Source of the DNA: an uncultured Clostridia bacterium
GTDB taxonomy: Bacteria; Bacillota; Clostridia; Oscillospirales; Ruminococcaceae
NCBI GenBank assembly: GCA_946563605.1
Contig: CAMNVW010000022.1
Coordinates: 1 to 12,514, forward strand
Length of the DNA: 12,514 nucleotides
Direction of reading: 5' to 3'
This document shows positions 1 to 6,770 of this stretch, piece after piece (position 1 is the stretch's first letter; each line of letters starts with the position of its first letter). Under the pieces are notes generated by a model. The model had not been told where the DNA came from and did not search any database. It saw only the letters and a list, made by a program, of their open reading frames with translations. The translations under genes were made by a program, and so were the position numbers.

Positions 1-1227
1 AAGATCCCGGATTACCAGATGTCGGCGTTTTTGATGGCAGTTTGTTTTCAGGGGATGGATATACAGGAGACAACGGCAATGACCCTTGCGATGGCACATT
101 CGGGGGAAATGGCAGATCTTTCCGCAATCCATGGAATGAAGGTCGATAAACATTCCACCGGCGGCGTGGGCGATAAAACGACCCTCATTGCCGCGCCGAT
201 GGCAGCTGCCTGCGGGATTCCGGTTGCAAAAATGTCTGGCAGAGGGTTGGGATTTACCGGCGGTACAGTCGATAAATTGGAATCCATTCCCGGATATCGC
301 ACCGCCTTGCCGCGTGAAGAGTTTTTTCAAATCGTCAACGAGATTGGCATTTCTCTGATTGGTCAAAGCGGCGAGCTTGCGCTGGCGGATAAAAAAATAT
401 ATGCCCTGCGCGATGTGACCGCAACGGTGGACAGTTTGCCGCTGATTGCCTCCAGCATCATGAGCAAAAAGATTGCCGCCGGAGCTAACGCCATTTTGCT
501 GGATGTCAAAACCGGCAGCGGCGCTTTTATGAAAACCAAGGAAGCAGCAATCGCTTTGGCGCAGACGATGGTTAGCATCGGGGAGCAGGCAGGCAGAAAA
601 ACGGTGGCACTGATTACCAACATGGATACACCTTTGGGGGACACTGCCGGAAATGCCATCGAGGTGGTGGAGGCAATCGAAACCTTGCAGGGAAAAGGTC
701 CTGCGGATCTGACCGAGCTGTGTATTCAGCTTACCGGCAATATGCTGTATCTCGCCGGCAAGGGTGCGTTAGAGGATTGTCTGCGTCATGCACAGCAGTC
801 GATTGCGGATGGCAGCGCGTTTGAGATTTTTTGCCGCATGGTGGAACGTCAGGGCGGCGATGTTTCGTATCTGCATGATCCGGCAAAATTCCCGACAGCA
901 CCGGAATACTGCGTTGTGGCGCAGCAGAACGGCTATATCGCTTCCATGCAGACCGAGGAAATCGGTGCGGTGGCGGCAATGCTCGGAGCAGGACGTGAGA
1001 AAAAAGAGGATTCCATCGACTGTGCGGCGGGGATCCGTTTTCTCAAAAAAACCGGCGAACAGGTGCATGAAGGGGAACCGATTGCGCTGCTGTATACGCA
1101 TCTCGAAAATCGGGTGGAGGAGGCAGCCGCACGCTACCAGCGCGCAATAACAATTTCCCGGGAAATGCCTTTGCCGCAGAAACTGATTCAGGCAAGAATT
1201 ACAGCGGAGGATATTCAATATTTTTAA
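1..1227 (+). CDS. pdp: Pyrimidine-nucleoside phosphorylase, 5' end outside window
   Basis: Cytosolic enzyme of nucleoside salvage that splits thymidine, deoxyuridine and uridine with phosphate into free base and (deoxy)ribose-1-phosphate. The frame is open from base 1 (KIPDYQM...) and stops with TAA at 1225-1227, giving 408 visible residues. The family is usually about 433 residues, so roughly 30 N-terminal residues lie to the left. The first ATG in view (19) is internal. The thymidine/pyrimidine phosphorylase signature is clear: KHSTGGVGDK followed by SGRGLGFTGGTVDKLE near visible residues 54-95. Further family blocks are ALRDVTATVDS, SSIMSKKIAAGA and DVKTGSGAFMK. The C-terminal alpha/beta domain (GIRFLKKTGEQVHEGEP) is complete. 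The broad-specificity Pdp type typical of Firmicutes is preferred over proteobacterial DeoA because of its overall similarity to Bacillus Pdp. It is convergent with the next gene and separated from it by a strong terminator. Confidence 0.95.
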   Translation, partial: KIPDYQMSAFLMAVCFQGMDIQETTAMTLAMAHSGEMADLSAIHGMKVDKHSTGGVGDKTTLIAAPMAAACGIPVAKMSGRGLGFTGGTVDKLESIPGYRTALPREEFFQIVNEIGISLIGQSGELALADKKIYALRDVTATVDSLPLIASSIMSKKIAAGANAILLDVKTGSGAFMKTKEAAIALAQTMVSIGEQAGRKTVALITNMDTPLGDTAGNAIEVVEAIETLQGKGPADLTELCIQLTGNMLYLAGKGALEDCLRHAQQSIADGSAFEIFCRMVERQGGDVSYLHDPAKFPTAPEYCVVAQQNGYIASMQTEEIGAVAAMLGAGREKKEDSIDCAAGIRFLKKTGEQVHEGEPIALLYTHLENRVEEAAARYQRAITISREMPLPQKLIQARITAEDIQYF

Positions 1228-1295
1228 CCGGCTTGCAGGCTGAGCCTGCACCCATTATCGCGCTATGGTTTGATAAAAGTTTGTGTCTCATAACA

Positions 1296-1390
1296 CGGCA
1301 ATCGTTCGTGTTAGCACACTCGCTCGTTTGAGCAAAACAAAAGTTTTGTCAACTTTTTCAAAGAGTTGCCGATTTGGGACAACGTCCCAA
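1296..1390. repeat. Chain of small palindromes in the intergenic region
   Basis: The 216 bases between the phosphorylase stop and the convergent gene contain no credible gene, but they are dense in self-complementary segments. A 7-bp hairpin with a TGA loop sits at 1234-1250. Within the marked span the order is: GTGT/ACAC (1308-1319), GCTC/GAGC (1322-1333), CAAAAC/GTTTTG (1333-1348), CAACT/AGTTG with further A-T pairs (1350-1368), and TTGGGAC/GTCCCAA (1374-1390). CGGCAA at 1296-1301 is also complementary to TTGCCG at 1366-1371 and could close the middle of the array. The pattern looks like a REP-like or palindromic dispersed element, of a style I associate with intergenic regions of Clostridia. 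Copy number cannot be judged from one window. No T-tract follows these hairpins, so they are not themselves obvious terminators. Confidence 0.4.
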
Positions 1391-1394
1391 CAAC

Positions 1395-1430
1395 AAAAGG
1401 AGCGTCTCCATTTAGGAGACGCTCCTTTTT
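1395..1430. terminator. Bidirectional Rho-independent terminator
   Basis: A perfect 15-bp stem (1395-1409 with 1415-1429) with a five-base ATTTA loop. The core is GGAGCGTCTCC. Five T residues follow on the plus strand (1426-1430). On the minus strand the opposite flank reads TTTTGTTGTT. It therefore can end both the phosphorylase transcript and the convergent CofE-like transcript, whose stop codon is at 1444-1446. Confidence 0.92.
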
Positions 1431-1443
1431 GTATCTACTTTTT

Positions 1444-2151
1444 TTATTTTACAACGCGGATAATGCCGATTGGGGTCTGTTCCAAAGACTGTCCAAGCGG
1501 ATTGTCCTTGAGGATTTTCACCAGCAGGTCGCGATCCATGGAAGGATCGGAAATGCCGAGGATCTGACCTTCTAAGTCGTTGATGTCGGTGATGGCAACC
1601 TTGATGCCGCCGATGCGTTTGGACATCTTCTGAGCGGTTTCATCCGGTTCAGCAGGGCCAAGAACAACATAGTGGTTGTACGGAGGCAGTGTGTAATCAC
1701 ATGGACCGTCGATGGAGCGCGCTTTGTAGCCGGCAATTTTATAGAACCAGCCGCGTTTGTGGAACAGCTTGCCTACCGCGGAAACAGCAGCAGCAAACAG
1801 GATTCTTGGTGTGCCGCATTCCTGCAAAGCCATCTCCATGGTTTCTGGAATACCCAGACCGATGCCGTATGGGGTTTTCAGTACAAATTTGCAGAGGAAT
1901 TTTGCCAGCGGACGTGGGTGAATGTCCTCCATTTTGATTGCACGGCGCTGGGTACAGGCAACCGCTTTTTCAGTCATAAATACGATGTCGTCCGGTTTAG
2001 CATATGGTTTTGCATATTTTTCGATAACGTCGCAGACATCGTCCTTGTCGGTGATGACATGGGTACGGATGGCAAGACGCTGGTATTTGACGCCGTCCAC
2101 CTCAATGATTTCGTTTTTACCTTCATTAACAATATAGCTTTCTTCGCTCAT
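1444..2151 (-). CDS. CofE-like protein (coenzyme F420-0:L-glutamate ligase family)
   Basis: Predicted soluble protein of 235 residues in the F420-0:gamma-glutamyl ligase superfamily, whose founding member CofE adds glutamate to the redox cofactor F420-0 using GTP. Family features are visible: the N-terminal KPDDIVFMTEKAVACTQ segment (CofE proteins have GDVVVVTSK here), EPDETA in the place of the usual DPD-S-A segment, and AITDINDLEGQILGIS in the place of the D-T-G-R-P-x-R-x-G segment. The CofE GxDxSN segment is replaced by RSIDGPCDYTLPP, so the substrate may differ. The start is set at the ATG at 2151, preceded by AAAGGA ten bases upstream. An extension to 2232 is possible but would have no good ribosome site and an unlikely N terminus. 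It is transcribed alone, divergent from the acyltransferase operon. Family assignment is good; the actual reaction is uncertain because most Firmicutes are not known to make F420. Confidence 0.85.
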   Translation of the reverse strand: MSEESYIVNEGKNEIIEVDGVKYQRLAIRTHVITDKDDVCDVIEKYAKPYAKPDDIVFMTEKAVACTQRRAIKMEDIHPRPLAKFLCKFVLKTPYGIGLGIPETMEMALQECGTPRILFAAAVSAVGKLFHKRGWFYKIAGYKARSIDGPCDYTLPPYNHYVVLGPAEPDETAQKMSKRIGGIKVAITDINDLEGQILGISDPSMDRDLLVKILKDNPLGQSLEQTPIGIIRVVK

Positions 2152-2175
2152 GTTTTCACAGTCCTTTCGAAAACA
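2151..2175 (-). promoter_or_regulatory. Ribosome binding site of the CofE-like gene inside a small hairpin loop
   Basis: On the minus strand AAAGGA (2167-2162) lies ten bases before the ATG and decides the start. It is flanked by a perfect 7-bp inverted repeat, TGTTTTC (2175-2169) and GAAAACA (2157-2151), with an 11-base loop that contains the Shine-Dalgarno. The last stem base is the A of the start codon. Whether the weak AT-rich stem matters for translation is unknown. Confidence 0.55.
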
Positions 2176-2244
2176 GAATAATCTTGTCAATCGCTTCAGA
2201 ATTTCTCCAAAACTTTTTTCAATTTGTGTCAACAGAATATTATT

Positions 2245-2273
2245 ATTTTACCCCAAATCAGGCATAAACTCAA
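2245..2273 (-). promoter_or_regulatory. Candidate sigma-A promoter of the CofE-like gene
   Basis: On the minus strand TTGAGT (2273-2268) and TAAAAT (2250-2245) are separated by exactly 17 bases. Four of six and five of six bases match the consensus. It would give a leader of about 85 bases before the ATG at 2151. TTGACA-like hexamers nearer the gene (2232-2227 and 2190-2185) have no usable -10 at the right distance. Confidence 0.5.
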
Positions 2274-2361
2274 TATATGGGCGAAATTTTGTTCATACTT
2301 TGTCAAGGACGGCAATTTTAAAGGAAGGATGTGGGAATTTCTTTATCAATTCACCACTCCC

Positions 2362-2403
2362 TTTGCAGAAAGAATATCAAATCGAAATAAATTTTTCTGC
2401 AAA
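2362..2403. repeat. Perfect 10-bp inverted repeat upstream of the acyltransferase operon
   Basis: TTTGCAGAAA (2362-2371) and TTTCTGCAAA (2394-2403) are exact reverse complements with a 22-base AT-rich gap, so the two half-sites are spaced 32 bases apart. The repeat ends about 14 bases before the presumed -35 of the operon promoter. This is a plausible place for an operator or activator site. It could equally form a hairpin in RNA, but no transcript is expected to cross it except by read-through. The remaining bases of the 330-base gap hold only the two candidate promoters and AT-rich sequence. Confidence 0.5.
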
Positions 2404-2416
2404 TAAAATAAGTCTC

Positions 2417-2445
2417 TTTTATTAAATGGAATTGCGTTGTATAAT
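2417..2445 (+). promoter_or_regulatory. Candidate promoter of the acyltransferase operon
   Basis: A perfect TATAAT at 2440-2445 lies 37 bases before the ATG at 2482. The -35 at 17 bases (TTTTAT, 2417-2422) is poor, which would fit a promoter that needs an activator. The call rests mainly on the -10 and its position. Confidence 0.4.
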
Positions 2446-2481
2446 GATGAGAGCAAAACGTTTTTGAGGTGTGTAGTAAAA

Positions 2482-3900
2482 ATGGTATTTTCAAATTTGT
2501 TCTTTGTCTATTTGTTTTTGCCGCTGAATCTGATTTTATATTTTGCGGTCAAAAATAAAACATGGCGAAATTGTGTCCTTCTGATTTTTTCGCTGTTCTT
2601 TTACGCATGGGGAGAGCCGGTGTGGGTGTTCATGCTCATCATTACCGCATTTCTGGATTATCTGTGGGCGAGGTGCGTAGAATACTTTCGGGAAAACGGA
2701 CAGCGTACCCGCATGAAGTTGGCGCTGGCAGCGTCGCTCGTGTTTGATTTAGGGATGCTGGTCGTCTTTAAGTACAGCGGCTTTGTGGTGGAGAATCTCA
2801 ACCTCCTGACCGGACTTTCGATTCCCGTTCCCCAGATTGCGCTGCCGATCGGTATTTCGTTTTATACCTTCCAGACCATCAGCTATGTGCTGGACGTTTA
2901 CCGAGGAAATGTGCCGGCGCAAAAGCAGTATTATAAATATCTGATGTATCTTTCCAGCTACCATCAGCTGGTGGCTGGTCCGATTGTGCGTTACAGCGAC
3001 GTGGCGGCAGAGATTGAAGACCGCCATACCAGCGCGCAGGATTTCAGCGAAGGGATCACACGCTTCTGCATCGGCTTGACCAAAAAGGTGGTCGTTGCAA
3101 ATGCCGCAGGGCAGCTGGTGGCGCAGTATATGGACGCGCAGCTTTCCGATTTGTCGGTGGCAGGCGCATGGTTTGGCGCGCTGCTCTATTCGATACAGCT
3201 GTACTACGATTTTTCCGCTTACTCGGACATGGCGATCGGCTTGGGCAGAATGTTCGGCTTCCATTACCGCATGAATTTCAATTATCCGTACATTTCCAAA
3301 TCGGTCACGGAATTTTGGAGAAGATGGCATATCTCGCTGAGCAGCTTTTTTCGGGATTATGTCTATATCCCGCTGGGCGGCAACCGCAGGCATCAGCTGT
3401 TCAACATCTGCGTTGTGTGGTTCTTAACAGGCTTGTGGCATGGCGCAAGCTGGAACTTTATTTTGTGGGGCGTGTTTTATGGCGTGCTCCTCATCGTGGA
3501 GAAGCTGGGACTGCTAAAGATTCTGGAAAGGATACCGGCGTTTTTTGCGCATCTGTATCTGATTTTCCTGACGCTCATCGGCTGGACACTGTTTTATACC
3601 ACCGACCTTCAGCGCTTGGGCGGTTATCTGCGCGTGATGTTCGGACTTTCAGGCAATCCGCTGACAACGCCGCAGCTTTCCATCTCCTTTGCGAACAATC
3701 TTTTCTGGCTGATCGCAGCGGTGCTGTTCTGTATGCCGGTTACCCAGTGGGTCAAAAATTGGCTTGAGCGCCGGCAAAATGAAGTTGTGCGCACTGCGTC
3801 AGGAATTTTGACCGCGTTGATGAATGTGATGTTGCTGTTTGTCTGTACGTCGATGCTTGTGGGAGACAGCTACAATCCGTTTTTGTATTTTCGATTTTAA
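2482..3900 (+). CDS. MBOAT-family O-acyltransferase (AlgI/PatA/DltB-like)
   Basis: Polytopic membrane protein of 472 residues expected to move acyl (usually acetyl) groups across the membrane for O-modification of an extracellular polymer. It begins with the typical FSNLFFVYLFLPLNLILYF segment, followed by LLIFSLFFYAWGEP and ALPIGISFYTFQTISYVLDVYRG, all standard in AlgI-like MBOAT proteins. The active-site region is intact: EFWRRWHISLSSFFRDYVYIPLGGNRR (His283), then GLWHGASWNF with the expected catalytic His320. Many hydrophobic helices are evident. The start at 2482 is preferred over an upstream in-frame TTG at 2437 because GAGGT (2466-2470) precedes it and the protein then begins as relatives do. 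It is the first gene of a unit with the DHHW protein 24 bases downstream. The acceptor polymer cannot be deduced; teichoic acid, peptidoglycan and exopolysaccharide are all possible. Confidence 0.93.
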   Translation: MVFSNLFFVYLFLPLNLILYFAVKNKTWRNCVLLIFSLFFYAWGEPVWVFMLIITAFLDYLWARCVEYFRENGQRTRMKLALAASLVFDLGMLVVFKYSGFVVENLNLLTGLSIPVPQIALPIGISFYTFQTISYVLDVYRGNVPAQKQYYKYLMYLSSYHQLVAGPIVRYSDVAAEIEDRHTSAQDFSEGITRFCIGLTKKVVVANAAGQLVAQYMDAQLSDLSVAGAWFGALLYSIQLYYDFSAYSDMAIGLGRMFGFHYRMNFNYPYISKSVTEFWRRWHISLSSFFRDYVYIPLGGNRRHQLFNICVVWFLTGLWHGASWNFILWGVFYGVLLIVEKLGLLKILERIPAFFAHLYLIFLTLIGWTLFYTTDLQRLGGYLRVMFGLSGNPLTTPQLSISFANNLFWLIAAVLFCMPVTQWVKNWLERRQNEVVRTASGILTALMNVMLLFVCTSMLVGDSYNPFLYFRF

Positions 3901-3924
3901 CAGCAGGATAAAGGGTGAAATAAG

Positions 3925-5481
3925 ATGGCAAATCAAAAGGAAAGATCCGGCAGCACCAGTCTGCACATCATCAATGTCAGCGTCATCCTATTGGCGCTGA
4001 TTGCGGTCGGCGTGCTGGCACTGGTGCTTCCAAAGCCGACCGTTTCCGAAATTGAAAAAAGAGAGCTTGCCCAAAAACCAAAGTGGAGCTTGTCCGGCTG
4101 GTTTTCGGGAAGTTTTGCGGAAGAGTATGAGGCATATTATGCGGACACTTTCCCGGAACGCGAAAAGCTTGTTTCCATAGCATCAAAAATGGAAACGATG
4201 AGGGGCGTTCATCCGGACGATGTGCGCATCCATCAGGCGAATACACCGCAGGCATCGAATACAACGCCGGTTTCACAGCCGGAAAACGCTGACCAGCAAC
4301 AGACCGCGCAGGACGGCGAACAGACAGCCATTGACTATGATAGCTACAATGATCCAAACGCCCCGGGAAACGGTCTGAGCGGCGAAGGCGGCGGCGAACA
4401 GATGGGCGGCTTGTTTTTGTATCAAAATATGGGAATGCAGATTTTTGGTTCCAGTCAGAATATGTCGCAGCACTATGCCAAGGCTGTCAACGCCTATGCG
4501 GAGAGTCTGGACGGTGTGCAGGTGTACAGCCTGATTGCGCCGACTTCAATCGAATTTTATCTGCCGCCAAAATATAACGGAATCGCATCAAGCGAACGGG
4601 AAGACATTGACTTCATCATGCAGAATCTTTCCGACAAGGTCAAGGTGGTCGATGCGTACAGCGAAATAGAAAAGCAGAAGGATGATTATATCTACTTCCG
4701 CACCGACCACCATTGGACAGTGCGCGGGGCGTATGCTGCGTATATCGCTTTTTGTAAAACAGCAGGCTTGGAGCCGGTCTCGCTGGATAAGATGGAACAT
4801 CATCAAATCGACGGTTTTGTCGGCACATTCTATAATCAGACGCAGGATGAAAAACTCGCTAAGACCCCTGATTTTGTGGAATATTTTATGCCGCCGACCG
4901 AAACAGAAACCTTCCGCTATGAGCGCGGCAAACCGTTCGACCCTGTCCAAAGCACCATTTTTGCGGGATACGCAACCGGCGGACAAAACACGTACAGTGT
5001 TTTCCTGCACGGGGACCATCCGCTGACCCATATTCAAACGGAAAATCATACCGGCAGAAAAATCATGCTGATTAAAGAATCTTTCGGTAATGCGTTTGCG
5101 CCGTTTTTGATTTCTCATTACGACGAGGTATTCATCGTTGACCAGCGGTATTTTGAGCTGAATCTGGAAGAATTTATCAGGGAAAACGGCATCACCGACC
5201 TGCTGATTCTGAACAATATCTTTGCGGCGAATACGGGCGTCAGAATTCAGGAGTTGGAAACAATCCGAAATCAGACCTATGTGCCATATGTCCCGCCGGT
5301 GATTGAAACACCAGTGACAGAACCGGAAACCACCGAGCCGGAGCAGACGCCTGCACAACCTCAGCCGGAGTCGGAAAAACAACCGGAAAAACAGCAGGAG
5401 GAACAGGTGAAGAAAACAGAAGAAGCTCCGAAAAAAAGAAAGGTCATTAAGAAAAAAAGTACGTCAAAATCGGATGATTAA
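3925..5481 (+). CDS. DHHW-family (AlgX/AlgJ-like) membrane-anchored acetyltransferase partner
   Basis: Protein of 518 residues with one N-terminal membrane helix (about residues 14-36) and the rest predicted outside the cell. The family motif Asp261-His262-His263-Trp264 appears in YFRTDHHWTVRGAY, and a later LIKESFGNAFAPF block carries Ser386. By analogy with AlgX (catalytic Asp-His-Ser) these are the likely catalytic residues for placing acetyl groups on a polymer. The early segment EKRELAQKPKWS...FAEEYEAYYADTFPERE is typical of the family. Two oddities are present: a low-complexity Gln/Asn/Gly-rich insertion at about residues 105-155, and a C-terminal tail from about residue 455 that is first Pro/Glu/Gln-rich and then strongly Lys-rich. 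AAAGGG lies nine bases before the ATG. It sits 24 bases after the MBOAT gene and 20 before the lipoprotein gene, so the three are surely co-transcribed. Confidence 0.9.
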   Translation: MANQKERSGSTSLHIINVSVILLALIAVGVLALVLPKPTVSEIEKRELAQKPKWSLSGWFSGSFAEEYEAYYADTFPEREKLVSIASKMETMRGVHPDDVRIHQANTPQASNTTPVSQPENADQQQTAQDGEQTAIDYDSYNDPNAPGNGLSGEGGGEQMGGLFLYQNMGMQIFGSSQNMSQHYAKAVNAYAESLDGVQVYSLIAPTSIEFYLPPKYNGIASSEREDIDFIMQNLSDKVKVVDAYSEIEKQKDDYIYFRTDHHWTVRGAYAAYIAFCKTAGLEPVSLDKMEHHQIDGFVGTFYNQTQDEKLAKTPDFVEYFMPPTETETFRYERGKPFDPVQSTIFAGYATGGQNTYSVFLHGDHPLTHIQTENHTGRKIMLIKESFGNAFAPFLISHYDEVFIVDQRYFELNLEEFIRENGITDLLILNNIFAANTGVRIQELETIRNQTYVPYVPPVIETPVTEPETTEPEQTPAQPQPESEKQPEKQQEEQVKKTEEAPKKRKVIKKKSTSKSDD

Positions 5482-5501
5482 AGCAGAAGGGAAAGAGATG
5501 G

Positions 5502-6533
5502 ATGAAGCAGAGAACAGGAATCGGGAAAAAAATATCAGCGGCGGTGCTTGCGCTCTGCTTATCCCTTTTGAGCGGATGTGCCGGTACCATCAAACAAAGG
5601 GAACAAGGAAAAGCACCGATTCAAATGTCGGTGCTGATTTCTTCCGATGCGCCGCAGAACGTCAAACAGGCGGCGGAGGAATTTATCAACCGCGTGGAGT
5701 ATTATTCCGAGGGTGAGCTGGAAATCGACCTGAGCGAAAGCCAGCAGATAGACAGCGTACTGAAAGCCTCCGACACGGAGTTTGCCTTTGTACAAAACGA
5801 GGAGCTGACCGATTATATCGAGGAACTCAAAACGCTGGAGCTGCCGTTTTTCTTTAAACACGCGGACTATCAGTTCAGCGCGCTCAATTCGGAGCGCGTG
5901 AAAAAGCGGCTGAACCAGCTCATCGGCGCGCAGTATCCGATGCAGGTGCAGATGGCGACGGCCTGTGGTTATGAGGATTTGGCGGCGGATGGAACGGTGG
6001 ATTTGACCGATTTCCGCAAACGCTATCCCCTTGCGGTCAGGGAATCTTTTTTCTCGGACGATTTGCAACAGGATATTGGCGCACAGGAGATCGTGACAAC
6101 GCAGCCTTTGGAATTGCTTTTGTCGGGGGAAGCAGAAATCGCGCAGGCGGAACTTTCGCAGGTTATCAATGCGGTGAGCGCGCCTGATTATGATGGAAAG
6201 ATGGTTTTGTTTACCCCTGCCCAACGCATCAAAACCATTTATCTGCTCACCAACAGCAGTATGCTTGAGGGTCTGAGTGCAAAGCAGCAGGCGGCAATCG
6301 AACAGGCGGCAGTGATGGCTTGCGGATATTGCAGAACCTTAGCCGACCAAAAGCGTGAACAGGATTTGGAACAGCTAAAACAGCTGGGTGTCGAGGTGCA
6401 GCAGATCAATCTGGAAAAATATTTTGCGATGATGGGGGACATCTATCAGGAGGAAACAGAGCGGATGCTGTACCGGCCTGATACGGAGCTGGACAGAGCA
6501 GTGCGGAGCAACGGCGCAAAGGAAACCTTTTAG
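5502..6533 (+). CDS. Lipoprotein resembling a TRAP-transporter (DctP-type) solute-binding protein
   Basis: Predicted lipoprotein of 343 residues. The N terminus has basic residues, a hydrophobic stretch and the lipobox Leu-Ser-Gly-Cys with Cys26 as the lipidation site. The mature part follows the DctP pattern: a first strand and helix (VLISSDAPQNVKQAAEEF), E-G-E-L-E-I-D-L, then FAFVQNEEL, LELPFFFKHADYQFSAL, and a C-terminal LSAKQQAAIEQAAVMACGYCRTLADQKR helix pair followed by LGVEV. Arg180 in LAVRESF may correspond to the conserved ligand-binding Arg of DctP proteins, but the usual V-D-G-Q-E-N segment reads IAQAELSQ here. No DctQ or DctM permease gene is present. It starts 20 bases after the DHHW gene with GAAGGGA before the ATG. 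This suggests an extracytoplasmic binding role in the acetylation unit, or an orphan binding protein that works with a distant permease. No clear terminator follows its stop. Confidence 0.75.
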   Translation: MKQRTGIGKKISAAVLALCLSLLSGCAGTIKQREQGKAPIQMSVLISSDAPQNVKQAAEEFINRVEYYSEGELEIDLSESQQIDSVLKASDTEFAFVQNEELTDYIEELKTLELPFFFKHADYQFSALNSERVKKRLNQLIGAQYPMQVQMATACGYEDLAADGTVDLTDFRKRYPLAVRESFFSDDLQQDIGAQEIVTTQPLELLLSGEAEIAQAELSQVINAVSAPDYDGKMVLFTPAQRIKTIYLLTNSSMLEGLSAKQQAAIEQAAVMACGYCRTLADQKREQDLEQLKQLGVEVQQINLEKYFAMMGDIYQEETERMLYRPDTELDRAVRSNGAKETF

Positions 6534-6576
6534 ATATGTAATAATATACTGCAATATTCATAAAAACAAGGCGAAA

Positions 6577-6618
6577 ATGAATAAATTAAAGGTTATAATT
6601 GCAAAATTATGAATAAAT
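6577..6618. repeat. Direct repeat upstream of the antiporter promoter
   Basis: ATGAATAAAT occurs at 6577-6586 and again at 6609-6618, 32 bases apart, about three helical turns, and ends 13 bases before the -35. A 6-bp AT hairpin with a GCAA loop (6595-6610) overlaps the second copy. The region is very AT-rich, so chance is a real possibility; a regulator site is an inference. Confidence 0.3.
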
Positions 6619-6631
6619 GACGGACGTTCTA

Positions 6632-6660
6632 TTGAATTGCATTCAGGACTGTGCTATACT
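6632..6660 (+). promoter_or_regulatory. Promoter of the NhaC-family antiporter gene
   Basis: TTGAAT (6632-6637) and TATACT (6655-6660) with a 17-base spacer, plus the extended -10 element TGC just before the -10. This predicts a start near 6667 and a leader of about 104 bases before the ATG at 6771. The leader has a partial CAGAAAA/TTTTCTG complementarity, but I could not recognise a known riboswitch in it. Confidence 0.7.
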
Positions 6661-6770
6661 CATATCGAAATTTTTATAAAGCAGAAAACAGATGAAACAG
6701 AGATGGGAAAAATGCGGTGTGTTTTTCAAAACTGTGAAATTTTCTGTGGGTAGTTAAAAGGAGTGTTTTT

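Noticed and set aside
1234..1250. TGCAGGC/GCCTGCA hairpin just after the phosphorylase stop as a first terminator.
   Set aside because: No T-tract follows it; the strong terminator lies 145 bases further on.
4588..5382. A 264-codon open frame on the minus strand opposite the DHHW gene, and similar shorter frames opposite other genes.
   Set aside because: They lie fully inside genes with recognisable products, lack ribosome sites and show no familiar motifs.
5428..5445. PKKRKV in the tail of the DHHW protein, close to the SV40 nuclear localisation signal.
   Set aside because: It lies in a generally lysine-rich tail of a protein anchored outside the bacterial membrane. Short basic motifs arise easily in such sequence, and nothing suggests delivery into a host cell.
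6537..6562. Possible terminator after the lipoprotein gene (AATAT/ATATT).
   Set aside because: The stem is five A-T pairs with no G-C and no T-tract, too weak to call. The operon may read on into the intergenic region.
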